A stretch of DNA of 64,000 bases from Crotophaga sulcirostris (lineage: Eukaryota > Chordata > Aves > Cuculiformes > Crotophagidae), in the NCBI GenBank assembly GCA_013397455.1, contig VYZB01000195.1, positions 70,341-134,340 of the forward strand. Reading direction: 5' to 3'. The stretch's first letter is position 1. Each line of letters opens with the position of its first letter. Made by a program: the position numbers and the translations under genes. Below are positions 52,761-61,800 of this stretch, piece by piece. The notes under the pieces were generated by a model. That model had not been told where the DNA came from. It did no database searches and saw only the letters and a program-made list of their open reading frames with translations.

Positions 52761-53204
52761 TTCAGCAAAGCAATGCACAACTTATTTACAGACGATGACC
52801 ATGTGCTGTGCTCAACGTTAGCTTGTGAAGTGTGAATTCAGTTTGAAAGTCGATGAAGTGAGGTCCTATATTTGTACCTTGGTGATTCCTGCTCCCAAAT
52901 GTTCTGTCTGCAGGTAAAGCCATCTTTGAGTCTCTGTCTTTCATTGTAGGCTAGGGATAAGGAGCTTCTCTAGAGCCAAGATCTCATGATCACGTGGAGG
53001 AATCTCAAAAGGACAGCCTGGATACATTCCCAAGTATACTCCAACATCAGGTTCTGCAAGGTAAACTGTAGTGCTGACTCCTGTCCCTTCCCTGTTCTCA
53101 GGAGAGCTGCATGAGTATGACTAACACGTTACCAGATGCAGGGGCTGAATGTAATTCGACAACAATATTTGAAGCTGGGTGATAGGCTTGATGAATACAT
53201 CAGG

Positions 53205-53425
53205 TACAGGAAAGTGATTCCCTCCCTGTTCAGCAGTGGTGAGGCCATGTCTGGTGTGCTGTGTCCAGTTCAGGGCTGTCCAGTGCAAGGAAGACACTGG
53301 CAAACCCAAGGCAGACAAGCCAATGGCCCCAGGGTGGTCGAGCACAGGACATTTAAGGAGATCCTGGGACAACTGGGTCTGCTCAGCCTTAACAAGAGAA
53401 GGCTGAAGGCAGGGCAAAGGATTCC
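53205..53425 (+). mobile_element. CR1 LINE ORF2/3' fragment, decayed
   Basis: The order GGAAAGTGATTCCCTCCCTG, CAGCAGTGGTGAGGCCATGT, GTGTGCTGTGTCCAGTTCAG, GGGACAACTGGGTCTGCTCA and GCCTTAACAAGAGAAGGCTG follows the CR1 ORF2 stretch after the reverse transcriptase: GATTCTGCCCCTCTACTC, GGTGAGGCCACACCTGG, GTACTGTGTCCAGTTCTGGG, GGGACCTGGGACTGTTCAGCC, TGGAGAAGAGAAGGCTGAG. The surrounding open frame (53136-53555) derives largely from this fragment and is not a host gene. The middle is strongly diverged, and no 3' terminal repeat is present. Confidence 0.8.
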
Positions 53426-54599
53426 TGATGGGTGGTTAGAAATAAGATGGAGCAAACTACTTCCTAGAGCAGACAGGAAAAGGAGGGGAGGTAGTAGGGG
53501 GCATGAAGCAGCAGGGGAAACTCCAGGATTAAAGGAAATGTGTGACTGTATGTGAGGATGGCATGCATACACCTGCACACAGGTACATAGAAAGTGTTTC
53601 TGTATGCCTAGGAAGAACGAGTAAAGTTTTATGATGTTGATGCTTTTAATATATAATTGATTGGATATCACTTGGTGTGCTAGAAAGAATTTTGTCCTGT
53701 GGGAACAAAAAGACTGTGGGAAAGTACTCTTTGATCAAGCTAAAAGATCTCTATGTTTTAGAAAAACAAAAATTTGGTTTAATAGCTGGGTAAAATCTCC
53801 TGGCTGTGAAATATATTAGAGTGGCATCACTCACTAAATAATGTGGTGGAGGTCCATTCTTTTGTTTTCCCCACAAAATTCATCCCAATAATATACTGGT
53901 AGCTGATCACAGCCTTTTCAGTTTGAGGTGAAACCCTAAGCAGAAGTGCACACTGCAACTCACAAAGTAAGACAAGCAGCTTGTTTTCTTTAGTTAACTT
54001 TAAAGACCATAGAGTCCATGGACCCTTACTGCCTTAGGGTTCACCAATCACAAACGTATACCCTTGTATTCAGGAAGGTATTCGACACAGAGAGGACAGT
54101 ACCCAGCTGACTTGCAATGTGGAGTTTTTAATTTCTTTTAAACTTCCATAATCCAAGACCTAAATAGATTCAGATTCACAAAGTTGTACAAATTCAGCAC
54201 AGAGCACTGGTGCTGCAGGAGCTCTCCTGTGCATCCAATCTAGTGTGTTCTCTTTGTTTTCATTTTTCTTTTTCTTCCTCCCCCCCTTTTTTAGGAAGAG
54301 CTGGGGGGGTCGTGCTTTTAAAGAGGGAAACTTCTGGCCATCTGCATGTAAAACAGGTTGTTGCTTGCTGAATATCTATGCAGGGGCATTTAGGAGTGCT
54401 CATGCATTTCCCTATTTTGTGTACAAAACTGTGTGAATTGCATACAATTTAGAGAAGTGAGTGTGATCATAAAGTATTACTACACAAAGTATAGTAGCTC
54501 AGCTTTTGTCAAAAAATAAGCTATGTAAATAAAGCTAATACTGGCGAAGATGATGAAATTAAGATTAGCAAGTAATGAGCAAAATTATTTACTTGACTA
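53426..54599. other. Non-coding sequence
   Basis: No gene is supported. A long polypyrimidine tract ending TTTTTTAG occurs at about 54250-54294 and resembles a strong splice acceptor, followed by a G7 run at about 54304-54310, but no exon structure could be built on it. ORFs here are at most 63 codons outside the CR1 remnant. Confidence 0.6.
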
Positions 54600-55060
54600 C
54601 AAAGAGAAACTGGATGAGAATCTTATCTGGGAAACAAATGTAAATCCTCCGATTCCATTAGAGATACACTGATTAGTGACAGCTCCGAATCTGATGCATT
54701 ATATATCCATACTAGCCTTGAAAGGGCCGCATTACAAAGATTATCTTTGTAGGGTTGGTTATACTAAGTCCTGACTGTTACAATAAAAATTCTCCTGTTA
54801 CTTAACCACTTCCTGCAGTCATCATCTGTGACTGTAACAGTTTGAAATTAGTTGAACAGGATCTTCTTTTTTGTTAATTTGCTTATGATTATAATTGAGG
54901 TAAAATAATCCTTTTTAAAAACTAGTTAGCTTTTAACTTCAGGCCAAAAGCTTCCCATTACCCAAATGAAAGAGCACAGATAAAATATTTTTTATTCAGT
55001 ATCAGCTTCCTAAGTATTTACATTTTTTTAACAAATGTTTAAAAACATAAATCATGCAAA
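54600..55060. promoter_or_regulatory. Candidate enhancer with SOX-type palindrome and MEIS/TGIF site
   Basis: A perfect 19-bp palindrome, TACAAAGATTATCTTTGTA, lies at 54733-54751. Its halves TACAAAG and CTTTGTA fit the SOX HMG-box consensus WWCAAWG in an inward-facing pair with a 5-bp spacer, the arrangement known for SoxE (SOX8/9/10) dimers. ACAAAG/CTTTGT also fits the weaker end of TCF/LEF sites. A TGACAGCT MEIS/TGIF-type site lies 49 bases upstream at 54677-54684, and homeodomain cores (GATTAGTG, GTTAATTTG) flank. There is no coding frame or repeat. The call is motif-based. Confidence 0.45.
54733..54751. promoter_or_regulatory. Paired inverted SOX/TCF-type binding sites (perfect palindrome)
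   Basis: The two 9-base arms are exact reverse complements around a single T at 54742. Two HMG-box recognition sequences face each other with 5 bp between their 7-bp cores. SoxE dimer elements typically show such inward pairs with 3-5 bp spacing. Binding is not demonstrated. Confidence 0.5.
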
Positions 55061-55870
55061 CTTGTGATTATGTGCTTGCATAGTGATTTGTAATGTCAGA
55101 TTTTTGGAAAATGATAATTTGCATTCATGATAAAGAAAGGCTGTCTGTTATTATAGCTCTGTTTCTGCTATATGGAAATCACAGTGCTTAAACAAACTGC
55201 ATTATGAAAAACATGTGTTTTGAGAACCTGTTCTCTAAAGATATTTAATTTCCATTTAGAATGCTAGCTTTAAAATTAATGACTCTGCTTGAAAATGCAA
55301 ATTCCCCTTCTCTGTTTCAAGTAGACAAACTGAAGTTCACCGACTCCTAAAATATTGCTGCTTTGTCCCAAGAAAGCTCTGTCGTTTTAAATCTCAGCTC
55401 TAATTCCTCTTTGATTTTGCATCAACACCTTAATGGGGAAAAAATTCGCCACAAATCAGCATCTGATTAGCTCAAATCATCCCCTCCTAATCCCCCTCTG
55501 AAAAAAAACGCAATTTGCAAAATACTGTTGTGCGCCCATGTAACACCTTTGTAAATTTAAAAACCCAGGTGTATTGATGAAAATAAATAGAACATTTTAA
55601 TTAAAACTAATAAAATTGTTGGACATCTGCTCCAAATTGTTCAACATTTTAGTGGTTAACAGATTTTGTGCACCTAGATAATGAATTACTCGTTATTATT
55701 GGCATAAATAGTAGCTGTGGGGCTTTTTATAGCAAGATCAGAAGCCTCTTTGTGAAGGCTCTGGCTTACTTTATAGTCTTTTGGCAGATGCCTATTAGAA
55801 CCAATAAGTTTAGCTAAAAAAAGGGAGGCAGAGTTAAACACAGGAAACAAGAGTTGAATGTCCGCCAATA
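55061..55870. promoter_or_regulatory. Candidate non-coding regulatory block rich in POU and homeodomain motifs
   Basis: Two perfect octamers occur: ATTTGCAT at 55117-55124, inside TAATTTGCATTCAT, and ATGCAAAT at 55295-55302. Homeodomain-like motifs include AAAATTAATGAC at about 55272-55283, TTTTAATTAAAAC near 55596-55608, and TCTGATTAGCTC near 55462-55473. Simple repeats are absent although the DNA is very AT-rich, and no open frame exceeds 60 codons. The sequence resembles ultraconserved-type vertebrate elements. Conservation must be tested. Confidence 0.4.
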
Positions 55871-56700
55871 AAAATGATCACAAATCAGGGCTGCTGATGT
55901 CATAACCCTTGAGGTCAGAGGTTGGGCATGGAATAAATGGCTCTGAAAGGGGCAGCCTGTCTGGAGGGCTGAGCTGTTGTTGGCAGGCAGGCAGGGCCAT
56001 GAGTAAATGGGAGGCACAATGCCGCCAGTGGGCCTCATTAGCAGCCAGGCCCGGGTGAAGAGAAGTGTTTGATGAGTCCTACACGTCCCACTGTGGCACT
56101 GTGTGATGTAAATGGAATAATTACTATGATCTAATGGGCGTCTCTTTTGCATGTGGCCCCTGGTGAATGGAGCCCCTCTTTTATGGCATTCAGCCCGGGT
56201 TGTGTAAACTGTGGGGTGCCACTGGGGATGGGAGCCCGCGAGGCCGGCGGCAGGTCCCCGCCGACCCGCTTGTATTCACCCTGAATAGAAAGAGAAGGCC
56301 AAGTAATTTACTTCCCTGCCTTTCACCATGAGAGTGGCAGATTGAAGGTCACACTCGATTTGGCAGGACTTGAGTCGCGCTCTGTGCTGACGCCGAGTTA
56401 GACAGATGCAACATCTATTTGCAGGGCTTCCATGGACGGGCCGTTTAATTGCCCTGTGCGCCAGCGTGCATGCTCCCAGCCGTGCTTGTGTCCAGACAAT
56501 GCAGTGTGAGATATTTCACTTCTAAGAAAGTGAAGGGTTTGGATTTTGAGTATCTGCCGTCAATGTGCTTAATTTTTCACTGGAGCTTCGTGTGTCTGTG
56601 CACACCCGGCTCTGCGTAGAATGCTGGCGTGGTGGCTCTTGAGGTCTTGCTGAGCTGGACTGAACCCCAATTCAGATGATAACAAACAGCCCATTGTTGT
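55871..56700. promoter_or_regulatory. CpG-dense candidate regulatory element
   Basis: I count about 27 CpG dinucleotides between roughly 56030 and 56640, seven of them in 56221-56280 alone, in a window where CpG is otherwise scarce. The block is non-coding: the 112-codon minus frame at 55814-56152 has no domain. Motifs include a nuclear-receptor half-site AGGTCA (55912-55917) with a degenerate second half one base on, and another GAAGGTCA near 56344-56351. It could be an unannotated CpG-island promoter, for example of a non-coding RNA, but no TATA or initiator was evident. It could also be a CpG-rich enhancer kept unmethylated by a Polycomb-type domain. Confidence 0.4.
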
Positions 56701-57060
56701 CTTTATATAGATCATTAAAAGTCTGAATTAAAATGATTGCGTCTTGTGTAGACATACTACTATTTCAAGCTGAAAAGATGTGACATTCTCTCTACGTAAA
56801 ATTTGTTAGGAATTTCCCGTTAATAACATTACACTGATTGTGTAATGCTATATGTTCCTCGCTCGAATCCAGGCTGACACAATCCTGACATAACAAGATT
56901 TCATTGTGGCTGATTTCAAATGTCTGTATTAACAGTCAGCATAATTTCTTTATTAATTACATGCTTTGTGCACCCATATGGCTTAAATTAAATTTCTCAG
57001 ACTTAATTTTTTTTTTTAAGTAGGATAATTTTCTTTACAAACTGACTCCAAAAATGTTTT
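56701..57060. promoter_or_regulatory. AT-rich flank of the candidate regulatory cluster
   Basis: The stretch reads through ATTAACAGTCAGCATAATTT and TATTAATTACATGC into a T10 run near 57009-57018. TAATTAC and AATTAAAT motifs continue the homeodomain-like density of the preceding blocks. The evidence is compositional. Confidence 0.3.
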
Positions 57061-57169
57061 GGTCGTTTTTCCCCAGTACTCCCTGTGGGCATGCTTTTTA
57101 GGGAACTACAGAACAACTTTTATTTTTGATGTTTGTTCTTATGATGTGCTCCGTGTACGGCTACTGAAG

Positions 57170-57235
57170 GCCAAACCATGGACACATAGAAGTCAATGGA
57201 AAAACTCTCAATGACTTCAGTAGTACCAGGAATAA
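57170..57235. repeat. Ancient fold-back repeat relic
   Basis: GAAGTCA (57189-57195) and TGACTTC (57212-57218) are exact inverse arms around ATGGAAAAACTCTCAA, with outer CCAAACCATGG and AGTACCAGGA pairing weakly. This is the layout of the short palindromic repeat, common in sauropsid genomes, whose centre reads GAAGTCAATGGGAAAACTCCC followed by TGACTTCAATGGGGCCAGGA. It is non-coding and very old. The family name is not known to me with certainty. Confidence 0.55.
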
Positions 57236-59219
57236 AGTGTGTGGTCTACATGAAATTTGATGGAATCCAGTCTGCTGGAAAATATTTTTCCATGGGATAT
57301 TTTATAAGGTCATTTTAATTATGACCTGTACTGTATTTTGTTGTTTGCGGTCACATGGAATCCACACTCATCATTTGTGAAGACAACACAATCTTTCCTT
57401 TAGGCAACATTTTTTATTTTTAAAGAAGGAATAGATTGTGGATACTTGGGAAGGTCAAATCTAGGTCAGCATCAGTGCTCTAAGCAGTACTCTAAACAGA
57501 TGTTTACATCATTTGGAACCCATTATTCATGGTTTTACATTGCTTATTGTGAAATCACACATCAACAGTTTTGTTTTGTTTTGTATTTAACTGGTAATAT
57601 TTGAGTGTTAAACTTCACATCAGTGGAGAGTGGGAGAAACAAACACGTACAATTATTAGGCAAAGTAGATTGGAAGTTGACAACCTTCTGTTGCCTGTGG
57701 ACTCATGGATGCAGTGATGTGGTTTTCTTGGCTACTTCAAAGGAATCCACAAAAAAGCACCTACTAAAAGAAAAACCTGTTGTCAGGAACTATAAATTCT
57801 CTATACCTGGGTCTCTCTGCTAGGTCTTTCTAACAGTTTAGAAAATTGTTTGAGGTCCACAAATTGAAGTAGGCTGGAAACCCCTGATGAAGTATCTTTC
57901 AGTGTGTTAGGAGTTACTTGCCATAATTCTTTGGTTCCTCTCTTTCGCTTCATTGTCTAGATCCGATGAACCTGGCAGCAAGCATCCAAATCTGCCCAGG
58001 GCTTTGTCATTGCCCTGAAAGACAGTAACGATGTGCTTTTCTTAGCAGCGCCAAGCGTCTTAAATTGTGTGGTTTCACAAGCACATTTTCCAGATGCAAA
58101 CTAAGCCAGCAGTGATGAGCTTTGTAGACGGAGAAGCGGAGAAGCGGCAGGAGGCTCAGCATTTCACACTGTCTGCTTGCATGTTCACAGAGCTCAGGAG
58201 TCACCGAATCCCCCAGACTTAACTTCCGCTTCACATAACTCTTTGGTCTTCCTTTGGCCTCTCCTGCCCCTGCAGAGTCAATGGGGGTTTTGTCCTTGGG
58301 AAACAGACCCCTGAACAGGTCAAATAGGATTTTCTGACACCCAGTAAGTGCAAGGGGAACAGAGGATGCTCAGTGCAAGGCGCTGTTGAGTGCAGGTTTA
58401 CAGGACCCTTCCTTTGCTGGATGGGGGATGTGCCTTGCTGCAGGCTCCTGCTGCTGAGCCCTGGCACTCAGATGGTCTCGGTCTGGTTTTGCATGCTGAT
58501 GCTCCACAGTTCAGTGCATCTGTTAGTGGGCAAGTAGCACACTGAGCCCATCTGAAATTACCCCCTGCTTTCAGTGCCTCACATTTATTCCTAACTGTTG
58601 CCCTTCCAGCCAACACAACACAAGGCATCGCACACCTCCATCTGAAGAGTCCTTCCTGTGGCCAGAGCTGGCAGCTCTGAGTTTCCCTGAGTACAGCAGG
58701 CAGGACTTGTGCCAGTGAGTTCAAAGAGCACTAGAAATGAAAGACGCTCTCAACCAGATTTCCCAAATTGCTCAACACTCAGCAGTTCCCTTGCTGAGTC
58801 TGCACCTGAATAAGTGGCTTGATTTTTCAAAGTTATTTGCCAGCCTGTAACACTCGCTACTTCTCATGATAAATAAGGTTTCAGTGGGAGTTGTCCATTA
58901 GGTACCTGGGAAACCTTCCCTGGTATAGATACTGTCATTAGAATTGTTATTCCTTTATTTGTTAGAGCTGTTATTTGTTCCTATAAATATTCTGTGGTAA
59001 ATTAATCCCATTTCAGGGATTAATTGTCATTTAGTACACCTTATTGCTGATAGACATCTGTCAGAAGTAAAACACAAAAGCCAGTTCAGAGTTTCAAGCA
59101 TGTTTTGGTCAGTATCGATCCTGCTGAAACTGGTTTTTGACTTGTTTCTTGGTTTTTTTGGAGCCCAGCAGCACCAGCAAACAAAAAATTGCAACTCCTG
59201 TCCCCCACCAATCACTCTG
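57236..59219. other. Non-coding sequence
   Basis: The stretch 58007-58724 is moderately GC-rich and holds overlapping minus-strand frames of 75-108 codons without domains. No repeat family or RNA gene was recognised. Confidence 0.6.
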
Positions 59220-59520
59220 CAAAAGGGTTAAATTTAAATAATAATTTCGTGCTCTGTTCCTGTTGTAGGTGGGGTTTGGAATGCGGAGTACAACAGACCC
59301 TCACATTTTTCACTGATTATCTTTAATTACTTGTGAGGGCTGAGCAGCCCGCATTACCCCCAGGCACCACAGACTGACAAGGAATCTTCTTTCAAGCCAT
59401 TTATAGTGCATCGCATTATCAAGTAACTAACAGAGCAAAACTGACACGAAAAGAAAGTTCATTATTACTTTCATTATTGTCAAAAGAGTTTTAGTTACTT
59501 CTAAAGCCCTACTTTTAAAC
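59220..59520. promoter_or_regulatory. Candidate non-coding regulatory element
   Basis: A repeat-free block contains TAATTA (59324-59329) within a CTTTAATTACTTG context, a CCATTTATAG HOX/CDX-like site near 59398-59407, and ATTATTACTTTCATTATTG near 59461-59479, plus scattered CpGs (GCCCGCATT, GCATCGCATT). The texture is like that of conserved enhancers. The evidence is motif content only. Confidence 0.3.
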
Positions 59521-61666
59521 ACACTTTCTACTCTGAAAGTGTTGCCAGTGTGGGGCTTCTCCCCTGCCCTGGAGGAAGCTTTGATGCTGCAGCACAAATT
59601 CGAGCAGTCGCAGTGCCCAGCAGCCCAAAACTCCTTCAGTAAAAGCTAATTGTGCTTTTAGAAAATTACTGCATCTGTGATTTGAAGGTTTGATGGGATT
59701 TCTTTTGATAAACTTTAGGTAGAATAGGGAAAATAGAAAATTATCTGTACTGGCAGGTTTTAGCCCCTTTTTTTCTCATTCCTCTTGTGTTTTTCAGGGA
59801 AGATGTGGGCTCTGTGCTGTGATGTTAAGCTCACTGATGAGAGCTCTGCTGTCTGTCACAAATACCTTACAGGAAGGGAGCAGGACATGAGGTGTCCAGA
59901 GTTGACAGATCTATGCCAAAGTGTCGACTTTGGACTCTTAAAATCCCAAGGCCTCTGATACCAACCTTATTTGGTGAGGTTAACACAGCACAGGATAAAT
60001 GTATTATGGGACGGCAGGAAGCCATGGAGGTTTAATCTGCAAAACAGCACGCCACGGTGCCTGATTTTTAGCACATCTGTCTTGATGAACCTCCAGCTGT
60101 GACTTAATTGCAGAAAATCCCAACATAGCACGTAGGGGCAGTGAGGAAATGAGGCAGGAGTTATGGAAAACTTGGACTCTGAGGAAGACCAGACTAACCA
60201 AGTGTACGTCGCTCCCTCTCTGAGTCGAGGGGATCACCTGCATCCTGAAACACAGCAGTTTTAAACTGGGATTGCTAAACAGAGTTCATAATCTGAGCTA
60301 CTGTTTTGGAGATGAGTGCTGAGACCTAGTTTTATCTGATAAAATACTGTAATACTGCGTGGCAGCTCTACTCATCCTACAGATTAGCCCGTTGGGCTAC
60401 TTGGAAAAATCCAAACTCTGTGTCTTATCTTGGATCATGGAGAAAGCGGATGAACCTTTTCTACTTTGCTTCATTATTGTAGGGTAAAAAATGTTCACAG
60501 TGTAGTGAGCAAGTAGCCCAGAGTAGCAATTGCTGTGTGAAGTTTTGGGTGTAGAAGAATGGCACCTTTCTAACAATTTCAATATTTGAGATTAAAGTTG
60601 CAAAATACATCTGCAGTCCTTAGCATGCAGTTCATGCACGTCCGTTTGTCTAAGAAAACGTGCCTTGAGAGATTTTAATAAGTAGGGACTGGGGTACCAG
60701 CAAAGATCAAATTTTAACTCCTCCATATTTTACAGATGTAATTTAAATTACTAATGAAAATCTAGTGGCCAGAAATTATGACATTGCTGCTGTATGGGTA
60801 ATCACTTATTAATCTAGGCAAGTACTTGTCTTGATTTAACAGTGTCGTATTCCATATGTAATTTGTTGACATATTTGCTTTTAAAACTGGATTTTTTTAC
60901 TGCATCTGTGGGAATGCTAATCAAGCCTTAATAGGCAGATGGAATTATATCCAAACCATCGTATTTGTCTTATTTCCAGTAGTGTGGTTTATCAAGTAGT
61001 TCATGAGCAAATTGAAAAGCCAGTCTGCGTATACAGATACTTTTAATCACAATACTTACTGAACATATGAAGCAGTGATGTCATTTTTTAAATTAATGTC
61101 TTGCATTGTGTGATGACAGTGTTTGCAGGTGGGAAGGATGTAAGCACACCCAGCTGTATTATAGGTAAAATGTGGCTGAGCATATGCCCATGTTATAATG
61201 TCAGCAGCACTGTCAGCCTCAGCACTCTTTTCAGTGACTCATTCCTCCTCTATATGTTGCAAGTTCATGGTTATTTTTTTTTCTCCTTTCTGCAGAAAGA
61301 TGACCTAGGTAACTGGCAATCAGGTGGAGCCGTGGACTTTATAGATAATTTTCTGGAAACCTCATTTAAAAATAGAGCTTTGAAACTGCTTATTAAAACT
61401 CTCTCACACAATATTTCTGCCAATTCTTACCTCCAGGACTGTTTGTTTTATGTATTTTCTAATCATGGGAAAGATCAATTTAAGAATAAGATTGGAGAGA
61501 TCTTCTGTAATTACTAGAAGAAAAATGAGGTTACGCTCCATGCTTAGTAGTAGAACGCTTTGGAACAAATCCTTTCCCAAGAAAGTCCTTCATGCTATAG
61601 AATAAAGAGGCAGTGCAAGCATTTCCACCTGACAGTGTGTGAGTTCTCAGTGAGCAGAAGAGCAAA
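59521..61666. other. Non-coding sequence
   Basis: The longest plus-strand frame, 61101-61517 (138 codons), contains an acceptor-like TTTTTTTTCTCCTTTCTGCAG ending near 61295 and stays open for about 73 codons afterwards. The peptide has no recognised domain and the length is within chance expectation. An AT-rich block at about 60840-61000 has homeodomain-like motifs. No gene is called. Confidence 0.55.
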
Positions 61667-61800
61667 CCTGGGGACTGGCAGCAATTGTTTTGCAAACCAA
61701 ATTCATACACATCTTGGAGCTGCCAGCAATGATCCTGGGGACTGGCAGCAATTGTTTTGCAAACCAAATTCATACACATCTTGGAGCTGCCAGCAATGAT
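61667..61800. repeat. Exact 67-bp tandem duplication (two copies)
   Basis: Copy 1 (61667-61733) and copy 2 (61734-61800) are identical over all 67 bases. Each unit starts CCTGGGGACTGGCAGCAATT and ends AGCTGCCAGCAATGAT. Within each unit CTGGCAGC and GCTGCCAG are exact inverted repeats (61675-61682 with 61719-61726; 61742-61749 with 61786-61793), so each copy, and the junction between copies, can fold into a hairpin. 67 is not a multiple of 3, so the duplication shifts any reading frame and argues against coding use. Complete identity suggests a recent event or an assembly artefact. Confidence 0.95.

Noticed and set aside
53136..53555. 139-codon plus-strand open frame and the opposite 133-codon frame
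   Set aside because: Both are produced by a decayed CR1 fragment (about 53205-53425), not a host gene.
56021..56034. GCCGCCAGTGGGCC as a CTCF-like core
   Set aside because: At least two mismatches at informative positions of the CTCF core; needs a matrix scan to judge.
56682..56697. Second possible SOX pair (ACAAAC and CATTGT, 4-bp spacer)
   Set aside because: The first half lacks the final G of WWCAAWG, so the pair is too degenerate to call.
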